DNA of 64,000 nucleotides from Agrilutibacter niabensis (GTDB taxonomy: Bacteria; Pseudomonadota; Gammaproteobacteria; Xanthomonadales; Xanthomonadaceae): NCBI RefSeq assembly GCF_042657165.1, contig NZ_JBHSNJ010000013.1:790202-854201 (forward strand), read 5' to 3'. Of the stretch, positions 43,463 through 51,486 are shown in pieces. Each line of letters begins with the position of its first letter. Within the stretch, counting starts at the first letter, position 1. The notes beneath the pieces were generated by a model. It was given only the letters and a program-made list of their open reading frames with translations, was not told the DNA's origin and did not search any database. The position numbers and the translations under genes were made by a program.

Positions 43463-44049
43463 GCCAGTTTCCCGGCGATGGTGGCGAGCCTGCGGCCAAG
43501 CGCGCGTGCCAGCGTCGCTTCCTCGTCGCTGGGCTGCGGATCGTCCTGCAATCCTGCGTAGTGGCTGGCGCCGTAGGGCGTGCCGCCGGTGCGCGTGGAG
43601 TTGAGCGCGGCCTCGGTATAGGGAATGCCGACGAGCACGCAGCCGTGGTGCAGCAGTGGTACCTGCATCGACAGCAGCGTGGCTTCGTTGCCGCCGTGCA
43701 TGGTGGCCGTGGAAGTGAATACCGCCGCCGCCTTGCCGACCAGCGTGCCGCTGGCCCATTCGCTGCCCAGGCCGTCGATGAAGTGTTTCAGCGGCGCGGC
43801 CATGTTGCCGAAGCGGGTGGGGCTGCCGATCGCGAGGCCCACGCATTCGGCCAGGTCCTGCTTCTCCACGTAGGGCGCGCCCTCGTCCGGTACCGGAGGC
43901 GCGGCCTGCTGCGTCACCGCCGCCACCGGCGGCACGGTGCGGATACGCGCGCGCATGCCGTCCACTTCTTCGATGCCGCGCGCGATCAACCGCGCCAGTC
44001 GTGCGACCGAACCGCCGCGGCTGTAGTAGAGGACGAGGATTTCGGGCAT
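43459..44049 (-). CDS. wrbA: NAD(P)H:quinone oxidoreductase WrbA
   Basis: 196 aa flavodoxin-like protein binding FMN and reducing quinones by two electrons, protecting from semiquinone radicals. FMN contacts: ILVLYYSRGGSVARLA (phosphate loop), GSPTRFGNMAAPLKHF and TSTATMHGGNEATLLS; the C-terminal TPYGASHYAG is typical of WrbA. Start ATG 44049 (a GTG lies one codon earlier). It is coupled to DUF2069. Confidence 0.93.
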   Translation of the reverse strand: MPEILVLYYSRGGSVARLARLIARGIEEVDGMRARIRTVPPVAAVTQQAAPPVPDEGAPYVEKQDLAECVGLAIGSPTRFGNMAAPLKHFIDGLGSEWASGTLVGKAAAVFTSTATMHGGNEATLLSMQVPLLHHGCVLVGIPYTEAALNSTRTGGTPYGASHYAGLQDDPQPSDEEATLARALGRRLATIAGKLA

Positions 44050-44163
44050 CACGGCGTTCCACCTGGAGTCGGCAAAGGGTACGCGCTGAGCATGTGGTGC
44101 GCACGCAATGCGGTCGTGCCGTGATCATGCGGCTTCGCCACCGCATCGGTTACCCTGCGGCGG

Positions 44164-45432
44164 ATGGAGCCCCTCGATTCCCTCAATCGCTGGTCAGACC
44201 GCCTGCGCGATCCCGTGCGTGCGAGGACCTTCTTCCGCTTCCTGGGCGCGCGTTTCCTCGATGATCGCCTGTTCCAGGCCGCAGGCGCGTTGTCGTACAC
44301 CAGCGTGTTCGCGCTGGTGCCGCTGTCGATGGTGGTTTTCGGCGTGCTGTCGGCGTTCCCGGTGTTCGGCCTGTGGAGCGACCGCCTCAGCGATTACGTC
44401 TTCGCCAACTTCGTGCCTTCGGCGGCGCGTTCGGTGGAGACCTACCTCAAGCAGTTCTCCGCCAATGCGGGGCAGCTCACCGTGGCGGGTGTGATCGCGC
44501 TGGTGGTGTCGCTGCTGATCACCCTCAACGGCATCGAGACCGCGTTCAACCGCATCTGGCGGGTCAAGGCGGCGCGGCCCAAGGTCGGGCGCTTCCTCGT
44601 GTACTGGACGGTGTTCACGCTCGGCGCGCTGATGGCCGCGGCGAGCCTGGCCATCTCCGCGCGCTTCTTCGCGATGTCGGTGTTCCAGACCACGGCGGGC
44701 GGGGTGCTGCAGTCCTTCCTGCTGCGGCTGGCGCCGATGACGATCGAGCTCGTCGCCATCGCCGCGATCTACAAGGTGGTGCCGCACCGGACCGTGAAAT
44801 GGCGGCATGCCATCGCCGGTGCGCTGCTGGCGACCGCTGCATTCGAGAGCGTGAAGTGGGGCCTGGGCCTGTATCTCGCCAGCTTCGGCTCGTACTCGAA
44901 GATCTACGGCACGCTCGCCGCGGTGCCGATCTTCCTGTTGTGGATCTACCTGAGCTGGGTCTCGGTGCTGCTGGGCGCGTCGCTGGCGTCGTCGATCTCC
45001 GCCTTCCGCTACCAGCCCGCGTCGATGCGCCTGCCGGTCGGCTACGAGATGTACGGCCTGATCCGCCTGCTGGCCCGCTTCAACGAGGCGCGCAAGCAGG
45101 GCCGCGGGCTGCATAGCGACCAGATCCAGCGCCTGGAACCCATGCTCACCGACAGCCTGGTGCAGCAGATGCTCGCGCAACTGTGCGATATCAACGTGGT
45201 GCGCCGCGCCGAAGACGGTGAATGGCTGCTGTCCCGCGACCTCGACGAACTGTCGATGGCCGAGCTCTACGAGGCCTGCCAGCTGCGCATCCCCATCGCC
45301 GAGGCGCACCTGCCGTGCCGCGAGGACTCGCTGGGGCATTCCGCGGTCGCCGCGATCGACGAGCTGCGCCTGCCGCTGCGCGACCTGCTCAAGCGCCGTG
45401 TTTCCACCATCCACGCCGAGAAAGAGGATTGA
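44164..45432 (+). CDS. YihY/UPF0761 family inner-membrane protein
   Basis: 422 aa. About six spans, beginning after residue 40 with AAGALSYTSVFALVPLSMVVFG, the signature of the YihY/virulence factor BrkB family, then VIALVVSLLITLNGIETAFNRIW and FLLWIYLSWVSVLLGASLASSI (cited in parts). The C-terminal ~130 residues are cytosolic and resemble a winged-helix region. It was once annotated RNase BN, which is not supported. It is likely involved in envelope homeostasis; unproven. It is followed after 3 nt by the TlpA-like gene, so it is one operon. Confidence 0.9.
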   Translation: MEPLDSLNRWSDRLRDPVRARTFFRFLGARFLDDRLFQAAGALSYTSVFALVPLSMVVFGVLSAFPVFGLWSDRLSDYVFANFVPSAARSVETYLKQFSANAGQLTVAGVIALVVSLLITLNGIETAFNRIWRVKAARPKVGRFLVYWTVFTLGALMAAASLAISARFFAMSVFQTTAGGVLQSFLLRLAPMTIELVAIAAIYKVVPHRTVKWRHAIAGALLATAAFESVKWGLGLYLASFGSYSKIYGTLAAVPIFLLWIYLSWVSVLLGASLASSISAFRYQPASMRLPVGYEMYGLIRLLARFNEARKQGRGLHSDQIQRLEPMLTDSLVQQMLAQLCDINVVRRAEDGEWLLSRDLDELSMAELYEACQLRIPIAEAHLPCREDSLGHSAVAAIDELRLPLRDLLKRRVSTIHAEKED

Positions 45433-45435
45433 CCG

Positions 45436-46020
45436 ATGCGACGACTGCATCCATTCGCCCTGCCGTCGCTGTCGCTCGCACTGGCGCTGGCCGCCTGCAA
45501 GCCCGGCCCGGAAGCGCCCAAACCGCAGGCCGCCACGCCGCCGCCTGCTCCCGCGCCCGTCGAAGCGGCGAAGCCGGATTCCGAGCCCGTCGATGCCGAG
45601 TTCCCGGTGCTGCAGCTCGCCGCGCTCGATGGCAGCCAATACGATCTGGCCGCGCATCGCGGCAAGTGGGTGGTGGTGAATTTCTGGGCGACCTGGTGCA
45701 AGCCCTGCGTGAAGGAAATGCCCGACCTGTCCGCGCTCGATGCGATGCGTGAACACATCGAGGTGATCGGCCTGGCCTATGATGATTCCGATCCCAAGGA
45801 CATCGCCGCGTTCCTGCAGAAGCATCCGGTGTCGTACCCGATCGCGATCGTCGACACCTACGATCCGCCCAAGGCCTTTGCCACGCCGCGCGGGCTGCCG
45901 ACCACCTACCTGATCGCGCCCGACGGCAAACTGACGAAGAAGTTCATGGGCCCGATCACCGCGGCGGAAATCGAGGGCGCGATCGCAGCGGCCGGTGGGC
46001 CCAAGCCCGCATCCGGCTGA
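45436..46020 (+). CDS. TlpA-like thioredoxin-fold lipoprotein
   Basis: 194 aa. Lipobox LALAACKPG at about residue 17 makes it a lipoprotein. A Pro/Ala-rich spacer of ~40 residues precedes a thioredoxin domain with the redox motif WCKPC in NFWATWCKPCVKEMPDLS. The cis-Pro region is GLPTTYLIAPDG. It should act as a periplasmic disulfide reductant (cytochrome c maturation or protection), partner unknown. Same operon as YihY and probably acyP. Confidence 0.9.
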   Translation: MRRLHPFALPSLSLALALAACKPGPEAPKPQAATPPPAPAPVEAAKPDSEPVDAEFPVLQLAALDGSQYDLAAHRGKWVVVNFWATWCKPCVKEMPDLSALDAMREHIEVIGLAYDDSDPKDIAAFLQKHPVSYPIAIVDTYDPPKAFATPRGLPTTYLIAPDGKLTKKFMGPITAAEIEGAIAAAGGPKPASG

Positions 46021-46032
46021 GGAGTGCATGAC

Positions 46033-46302
46033 ATGAAGGCGGTGCGATTTCTCGTCGGCGGCAAGGTGCAGGGTGTGTGGTTCCGCGCCAGCACGCGCGA
46101 TCGGGCGGTGGCGCTCAACCTGCGCGGCTTCGCCCGCAACCTGCCGGACGGTCGCGTTGAAGTGCTGGCGATCGGCGAGGACGACGCGGTGGAAGGGCTC
46201 GCGCAGTGGCTGCACTACGGTCCGCCGCAGGCGCGCGTGGATGAACTGGAGCGGCTCGACGCCGAGGACGACGCCGACATCGCCGGATTCGAAGTCCGCT
46301 GA
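46033..46302 (+). CDS. acyP: Acylphosphatase
   Basis: 89 aa, standard size. It hydrolyses acyl phosphates. Catalytic Arg is in GKVQGVWFRAST and catalytic Asn in GFARNLPDGRVEV. ATG 46033 is preferred to GTG 46024. It lies 12 nt after the TlpA stop and 12 nt before DUF488, forming a compact run. Confidence 0.94.
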   Translation: MKAVRFLVGGKVQGVWFRASTRDRAVALNLRGFARNLPDGRVEVLAIGEDDAVEGLAQWLHYGPPQARVDELERLDAEDDADIAGFEVR

Positions 46303-46314
46303 GGGAGGAACGCC

Positions 46315-46701
46315 ATGGCCATCCGCATCGTCCGGCTGGGCAGCGAGCGCGCCAGCAACGAAGGACTGCGCATCGGCACGGTGCGTCGTCCACCGCGTGG
46401 CGTGCCCAAGGCGAGGTTCGCCTCCGAAAACTGGTACGACGTGTGGTTCCCCAACCTCGCGCCGAGCCTGGAAACGATGAAGCAGGCCCAGGCCGCTGAA
46501 ACGCCGGCGCAATGGAACGCCTTCGTGCGCAAATACCGCGCGGAAATGGCCACGCCCGAGAACAGCCACGCCATCGCGTTGCTCGCCGCGCTCTCGCACG
46601 GCACCGACTTCTCGGTCGGCTGCTACTGCGAAGACGAATCGCATTGCCATCGTTCCCTGCTGCGCACGCTGTTGGCCGCGCAGGGCGCGAAGCTCGCCTA
46701 G
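46315..46701 (+). CDS. DUF488 family protein
   Basis: 128 aa. Family marks: IRIVRLGSER, KARFASENWYDVWFPNLAPS and the Cys/His cluster GCYCEDESHCHRSLL. The cluster suggests a metal or catalytic Cys site; function is unknown. GGAGG precedes the ATG. Its stop overlaps the convergent lipid-synthase-like gene by 4 nt. Confidence 0.85.
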   Translation: MAIRIVRLGSERASNEGLRIGTVRRPPRGVPKARFASENWYDVWFPNLAPSLETMKQAQAAETPAQWNAFVRKYRAEMATPENSHAIALLAALSHGTDFSVGCYCEDESHCHRSLLRTLLAAQGAKLA

Positions 46702-47648
46702 CGCGGCCTGGCGGGCGCGGCGACGGTCTTGCCGCGCGACTCCAGCAGGAGGTAGGCGATCACGGCCAACAGCAATGGCGCGAGGAAATAGACCGCGCGA
46801 TACGCCAGCAATGCGGCCAGCACCTGCGTTGGTGCGATGCGCTGGGCGAAGGCGGCCACGAACACGGCCTCGAGCACGCCCAGCCCCGCCGGTACGTGCG
46901 CCAGCGCGGTGGCGACCGCAGCGAGCAGGCAGGCGCCCAGCACGGTCGGGTAATCGGCGGGCGCGGGAAGCAGCACGAAGATGATTCCCGCCATCAGCGA
47001 CCAGTTGACCGTCGCCAGCGCGAACTGGACCAGTGCCAGCGGCACCGACGGCAGGCGGAAGTGATGGCCGCGCACATGGAACAGGCGCCCGTGCAGGCGG
47101 TGGCAGGCGAACAGGTACAGCAGCGCGGCCGCCAGCATGACGACACCGGCGATCTGCAAACCGCTGGACCCGGATGCGAACCGTGGCGGTGGCACGACGC
47201 TGCCGCTCGCGAACAGCGCGCCCGCCAGCAGCAGGTAGCCCAGCCAGTTGGTGCTGGTGCTGAAGACGATGACCCGGCTGATCGCCGCGACGCCCAGCCC
47301 GGCATGCGAGTACATGCGGAACCGCAGGCCGGTGCCGCCGACCAGCGCGCCGATATTGAGCGCGAATGCGTAAGCGGTGGCGGCGATGAGCATCACCCGT
47401 CGCGTGGACAGGGCGTGGTGGGCGTAGCGGCGCGCAGCCAGGTCATAGCCGCTGTACACGAGGTAGCTCACCGACGTCATCAGCACGGCGGCCACCAGCG
47501 TAGTGGCGTCGTAGCCGGCAATGGTGGCCATCACCTGGGGCCAGTCGATCGTCCGTGCCGCCTTTGCCAGCAATGCCAGCACCGCCAGCGGGAACACCCA
47601 GAGCGTGATGCGCCACAGTCGACGCAGCACGGGATGGCGCGGTTTCAT
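46698..47648 (-). CDS. YbhN/UPF0104 (LPG synthase TM-like) membrane protein
   Basis: 316 aa with about eight spans. Motifs: SVSYLVYSGYDLAARRY, ALNIGALVGGTGLRFRMYS and VAHVPAGLGVLEAVF-like (ALAHVPAGLGVLEAVFVAAF), which mark the flippase-like membrane half of lysylphosphatidylglycerol synthetase; the aminoacyl-transferase domain is absent. ATG 47648 overlaps the clsB stop (ATGA). E. coli ybhN is likewise after clsB. It is probably a lipid-translocation or modification partner. Confidence 0.88.
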   Translation of the reverse strand: MKPRHPVLRRLWRITLWVFPLAVLALLAKAARTIDWPQVMATIAGYDATTLVAAVLMTSVSYLVYSGYDLAARRYAHHALSTRRVMLIAATAYAFALNIGALVGGTGLRFRMYSHAGLGVAAISRVIVFSTSTNWLGYLLLAGALFASGSVVPPPRFASGSSGLQIAGVVMLAAALLYLFACHRLHGRLFHVRGHHFRLPSVPLALVQFALATVNWSLMAGIIFVLLPAPADYPTVLGACLLAAVATALAHVPAGLGVLEAVFVAAFAQRIAPTQVLAALLAYRAVYFLAPLLLAVIAYLLLESRGKTVAAPARPR

Positions 47649-48874
47649 GTGGGTGCATTCCCGGGTTCGGCGTCGGGCGGCGGCTTCGCCAGCGCCATCT
47701 TCGGCGTGTGCGCAGGCAGCCATCCGGCCCAGGCCGGGAATCGCCGCAGGCAATGGAACAGCAGCGGCCGCGTTGCCGCCTGCCAGAAGCTCCCGCGCGG
47801 GACCTGAGCGGCATCCACCGCCTGGCAATGGTGCTGCATCAGGTCCTCCAGCCGGCCGCGCAGGTCGGCGACGAACGCGGCGTCGCGGGTGAAGACATTG
47901 GCCTCCAGGTTAAGCGACAGGCTCAACGGGTCGAGGTTGCTGGAACCCACGGTGGCCCAGTCGTCGTCGATCAGCGCGACCTTGCCGTGGAACGGGCGTT
48001 CGCAGTATTCGTGGATATGCACGCCTGCATCGACGAGGTGCCGATAGAGGGAGCGCGCCGCGGACAGGGCCACCTGCATGTCCGGCTCGCCCTGGAAGAT
48101 CAGCGATACCTTCACGCCGCGTCGGGCGGCATGGCGCAGGTCGCGCAGGAAGCCGTACCCGGGAAAGAAGTAGGCGTTGGCGAGCACGATCTCATGGCGC
48201 GCGGCGCGGATCGCGCGCCGGTACTCGCGCTCGATGCTGTCGTGGCGACGATGGTTGTCGCGCGGCACGAACATCACCTCGGCGGTGCCGCCAGGCGCTG
48301 CCGTCACGCTTCCGCTCGCGGGACGCCATGAGTTGCCGGTGCCCTGGGAAACCAGCGCCTCGCGCAGGAAGCCGTGGATGTCCGCCACCACCGGGCCTTC
48401 CAGTTCCACCGCGTAGTCCTGCTTTGCGGTCGGCCCGAAGTCGAGCACATGGTCCGCGGAGAAGTTGATTCCGCCGACCATCGCGATGCGTTCGTCCGCG
48501 ACCAGCAGCTTGCGATGCATGCGCCGGAACACGTGCAGGCGCATGCCGAACCAGCGCGGATGCGGATCGAACACGTGCAAGCGCACCCCGGCATCGGAAA
48601 ATCCGGCGAGGTACTCCGGCGAGAACTGGGGCGAGCCGTAACCGTCGACGGTGACCTCCACGCGCACGCCACGGCGTGCCGCGGCCACGAGGCGGCGATG
48701 CAGTTCGAGCCCGATCTTGTCCTCGAACAGGATGAACGTCTCGATCAGGACCTCGCGCTGCGCCGCATCGATCGCGGCGAAAGCGCGGGCGAAGAACTCC
48801 TCGCCGTTCTCCAGCAACGCCACGCGGTTGCCATCGCGCCAGGGGAACCCGGTGGTGCGCATCGTGTTCACCAT
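47645..48874 (-). CDS. clsB: Cardiolipin synthase B
   Basis: 409 aa phospholipase-D superfamily enzyme. Two HKD motifs: HRKLLVADERIAMVGGINFS (about 122) and HGKVALIDDDWATVGSSNLD (about 309). No N-terminal membrane spans, as in ClsB. It condenses phosphatidylglycerol to make cardiolipin. ATG 48874 has AAGGA upstream and overlaps the ybhP-like stop. Gene order endonuclease-like, clsB, ybhN-like equals E. coli ybhP-ybhO-ybhN. Confidence 0.93.
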   Translation of the reverse strand: MVNTMRTTGFPWRDGNRVALLENGEEFFARAFAAIDAAQREVLIETFILFEDKIGLELHRRLVAAARRGVRVEVTVDGYGSPQFSPEYLAGFSDAGVRLHVFDPHPRWFGMRLHVFRRMHRKLLVADERIAMVGGINFSADHVLDFGPTAKQDYAVELEGPVVADIHGFLREALVSQGTGNSWRPASGSVTAAPGGTAEVMFVPRDNHRRHDSIEREYRRAIRAARHEIVLANAYFFPGYGFLRDLRHAARRGVKVSLIFQGEPDMQVALSAARSLYRHLVDAGVHIHEYCERPFHGKVALIDDDWATVGSSNLDPLSLSLNLEANVFTRDAAFVADLRGRLEDLMQHHCQAVDAAQVPRGSFWQAATRPLLFHCLRRFPAWAGWLPAHTPKMALAKPPPDAEPGNAPT

Positions 48875-49611
48875 TCGATCCTTGCGAGCAGCGGCGCATG
48901 GTCCGACAGGTGCGACCACGGTCGCGACGACAGCACGCGCGGCTCCTGGCCGCGCATGTTGCGCACGTAGATGCGATCGACCGGCAGCAGCGGCCAGCGC
49001 GCCGGAAAGGTCTTCGCCAGGGCACCGCCATGCTGCAGGAACACCTCGGTGAGGCCGCAACGCGCCAATACCGGGTGGCCGCGCCGGCGCCAGTCGTTGA
49101 AGTCGCCCGCGACGATCAGCGGCGCGTCGGCCGGGACTTCCTGTTCGAGGACCTCGCAGAGCAGGGACAGCTGCCGCTGCCGGTGCGACTCCATCAGCCC
49201 CAGGTGCACGCAGACCGTGTGCACCTCCTCGTGGCCGTGCGGTAGTGCCAGCACGCAGTGCAGCAGGCCGCGTTCCTCGTGGCCGTCGATGGAGATGTCG
49301 CGGTTCTCGTGGCGGAGGATCGGGAACTTCGACAGCAGCGCGTTGCCATGGTGGCCGTGCGGATACACCGCGTTCTGGCCGTAGGCGAACTGAGGCCACA
49401 GCGAGTCGGCGAGGAATTCGTACTGCGGACCCTGCGGCCAGTTGAGATGCTTGCTGGCGTAGTGCGCGTGCTCGCCCAGGACCTCCTGCAGGAACACGAC
49501 ATCCGCCGACACCGAGCGGATCGCCTCGCGCAACTCCGGCAGCACGAAGCGGCGATTGAGCAGGTTGAAGCCCATGTGGGCGTTCAGGGTCAGGACGTTG
49601 AACGCGGGCAT
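48868..49611 (-). CDS. YbhP-like endonuclease/exonuclease/phosphatase family protein
   Basis: 247 aa of the EEP fold. Active-site elements: LTLNAHMGFN (Asn/His), VVFLQEVLG (metal Glu), VAGDFNDWRRRG (Asp-Asn) and the C-terminal LSDHAPLLARIEW (Asp-His). These may act on a phosphodiester in lipid or nucleic acid; context with cardiolipin synthase favours a lipid role, unproven. First gene of the three-gene operon. Confidence 0.88.
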   Translation of the reverse strand: MPAFNVLTLNAHMGFNLLNRRFVLPELREAIRSVSADVVFLQEVLGEHAHYASKHLNWPQGPQYEFLADSLWPQFAYGQNAVYPHGHHGNALLSKFPILRHENRDISIDGHEERGLLHCVLALPHGHEEVHTVCVHLGLMESHRQRQLSLLCEVLEQEVPADAPLIVAGDFNDWRRRGHPVLARCGLTEVFLQHGGALAKTFPARWPLLPVDRIYVRNMRGQEPRVLSSRPWSHLSDHAPLLARIEW

Positions 49612-49764
49612 GCCGGCGATTGTGCGCAGGGTGGCAGATGCGGCAGGTGAACGCTGGGTTGTGCGCTCGCCGTCATCCCGGCGGAGCCGGGAGCTGGCTG
49701 CTGATTGCGGGCAACAGTCGGTTGCCTGCCGCCATCGGCGAGGAGCGGCGCCGCAGCGCCATCG

Positions 49765-50535
49765 CTATCGGGTGCCGATCGGCTTGAGGACGCCGAAGCG
49801 CTCCTTCTTCGGCTTCGTGGTCAGCGGATCGAAGGCGAGTTTCGCCGGCGGCACGTTGGTATCGGGCAGGCGCGAAAGCAGGTCGCGCATCAACGCCAGG
49901 CGGCCACGGCGCTGGTCGTTGAAGTCCACCAGCGTCCAGGGCGCGGCCGGCGTATGCGTGGCCTTGAGCATCGCCTCGCGGGCGCTGGTGTAGTCGTCGT
50001 AGTGCTTGCGCGCCTCCACGTCGATGGACGAGAGCTTCCAGCGCTTGAGCGGATCCTTCAGGCGTTCGGCGAAGCGCTGCTCCTGTTCCTCCTGATCACA
50101 GCACAACCAGTACTTGAACAGCAGGATGCCGTCGTCGGCGAGCTGCTTCTCGAATGCCGGCGCCTGCCGCAAGAAAGCCTTCACCTGCGCGTCGCTGGCG
50201 AAGCCCATGACCTTCTCGACGCCGGCGCGGTTGTACCAGCTGCGATCGAACAGCACGATCTCGCCGGCCGCGGGCAGGTGCGCGACATAGCGCTGGAAAT
50301 ACCACTGCGTACTCTCGCGCTCGGTCGGCTTGGGCAGGGCCACCACGCGGCACTGGCGGGGGTTCATGTGGTCGGCGATCGCGGTGATCGCGCCGCCCTT
50401 GCCGGCGGTGTCGCGTCCCTCGAACAGCACCAGCACGCGCGCGCCCGAGCTCTGCAGCCAGCGCGCCATGGCGACGAGTTCGTGCTGGAGCCGCTCGACC
50501 CGTTCCTCGTATTCCTTGCGCTTGAGCTTGGCCAT
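49765..50535 (-). CDS. ppk2: Polyphosphate kinase 2
   Basis: 256 aa single-domain PPK2. Walker A VLFEGRDTAGKGGA (about 38-51), Walker B and lid EIVLFDRSWYNRAGVE, and KPTERESTQWYFQRYV. It transfers phosphate between polyphosphate and nucleoside diphosphates. The start ATG overlaps the HTH gene stop (TGATG), so they are coupled. It lies in a moaB-HTH-ppk2 run. Confidence 0.93.
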   Translation of the reverse strand: MAKLKRKEYEERVERLQHELVAMARWLQSSGARVLVLFEGRDTAGKGGAITAIADHMNPRQCRVVALPKPTERESTQWYFQRYVAHLPAAGEIVLFDRSWYNRAGVEKVMGFASDAQVKAFLRQAPAFEKQLADDGILLFKYWLCCDQEEQEQRFAERLKDPLKRWKLSSIDVEARKHYDDYTSAREAMLKATHTPAAPWTLVDFNDQRRGRLALMRDLLSRLPDTNVPPAKLAFDPLTTKPKKERFGVLKPIGTR

Positions 50536-50885
50536 CACTTGCTCCGGCGGCGCGGCGCCTTCGCCGGCGCGGGATGCATGCTGCGCGCGACTTCGAGCAG
50601 CGCGTTCTGCTGCTTCGAGTTCATCCCGCGATACGCCGCGAGCAGTTCGTGCTCGCCCTTGGTGCGCGCGGGGTCGAGGGTGCTCGCGAGTTCGCCGAGC
50701 AACGCGCCGGCGGGCACGCCAAACGTGCGCGCGAGCGCATCGAGCTGCTCCCGGCCCGGCAGCTTCTCGCCCTGCAGCCAGGCGCTGACGGTGGCGACGC
50801 CCGCGCGCGGGATGGCGGTGGCGATATCGGCGGGGCTGAGTCCACGCGCCTTGGCAAGCAGGCGCAGGGTGGTGGCTAACGGCAT
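50535..50885 (-). CDS. XRE-type helix-turn-helix protein
   Basis: 116 aa. HTH at about residues 5-60: LRLLAKARGLSPADIAT and VATVSAWLQGEKLPGREQL. The C-terminal half has MNSKQQNALLEVARSMH, then a basic PRRRSK tail. It is probably a DNA-binding regulator of its own operon. ATG 50885 is chosen since GAAGGAGT is 7 nt upstream; that ribosome site is the last of three tandem copies. Confidence 0.78.
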   Translation of the reverse strand: MPLATTLRLLAKARGLSPADIATAIPRAGVATVSAWLQGEKLPGREQLDALARTFGVPAGALLGELASTLDPARTKGEHELLAAYRGMNSKQQNALLEVARSMHPAPAKAPRRRSK

Positions 50886-50892
50886 GTCGATC

Positions 50893-50916
50893 ACTCCTTC
50901 ACTCCTTCACTCCTTC
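50893..50916 (-). repeat. Triple tandem GAAGGAGT (ribosome-site repeat)
   Basis: Three perfect copies of the 8-nt unit (minus strand GAAGGAGT). The upstream copy encodes the last codons of moaB, AAG GAG, and leads into its TGA; the downstream copy is the Shine-Dalgarno of the HTH gene. Confidence 0.9.
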
Positions 50917-51425
50917 AGGCGCGGGCGCAACGTCGCCAGGTTGCACGGCCTGGTGCGTGAATCCAGTTGCGCGCGGATGATCTTTTCCCACGCGGTGCGA
51001 CAGGCCGAGGTCGAGCCGGGCAGGGCGAACACGAACGTGCCGTTGGCCAGTCCGGCGAAGGCCCGCGACTGCAGCGTGCTGGTGCCGATTTCCTCGAAGC
51101 TCAGCGCGCGGAAGAGTTCGCCGAAGCCGGGCATTTCCTTGTCGAGCAGCGGCAGCAGCGCCTCCGGCGTGGAGTCGCGGCCGGTGAAACCGGTGCCGCC
51201 GGTCACCAGCACGCCATCGACATCGTCGGCGGCGATCCATTGCGAGACCTTCGCACGCAGCTGGTAGCGATCGTCGCGCAGCAGCGCGCGCTCCGCGAGA
51301 CGGTGGCCGGCCTCGGTCAACGCGCTGATCAGGTAGTCGCCGGAAGAGTCCTCGGCCAGCGTGCGCGTATCCGATACGGTCAGCACGCACAGGCGGAGCG
51401 GAATGAAGTCGCGTTCTGCGGTCAT
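50907..51425 (-). CDS. moaB: Molybdenum cofactor biosynthesis protein MoaB
   Basis: 172 aa. It adenylates molybdopterin in Moco synthesis. Motifs: LTVSDTRTLAEDSSGDYL, VLVTGGTGFTGRDSTPEAL and ALPGSTSACRTAWEKII, all characteristic. ATG 51425 is the conserved start. The last codons lie in the GAAGGAGT repeat. No other moa genes are in this window. Confidence 0.94.
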   Translation of the reverse strand: MTAERDFIPLRLCVLTVSDTRTLAEDSSGDYLISALTEAGHRLAERALLRDDRYQLRAKVSQWIAADDVDGVLVTGGTGFTGRDSTPEALLPLLDKEMPGFGELFRALSFEEIGTSTLQSRAFAGLANGTFVFALPGSTSACRTAWEKIIRAQLDSRTRPCNLATLRPRLKE

Positions 51426-51435
51426 GCCGGGAGTG

Positions 51436-51456
51436 TAGGGCGGGCTCCGGCCCGCC
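51436..51456. repeat. REP-like palindrome copy 3
   Basis: TAGGGCGGGC-TCCG-GCCCGCC, same design as the pair at 33.7 kb. It is 10 nt upstream of the moaB start, between it and the glycosyltransferase gene. Confidence 0.7.
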
Positions 51457-51486
51457 GCGAGTGGTGCGATCGCCGGCGCAGGGCCG

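Noticed and set aside
44164..45432. RNase BN annotation for the YihY protein
   Set aside because: The YihY/BrkB family was misnamed; it is a multi-span membrane protein with no nuclease motif.
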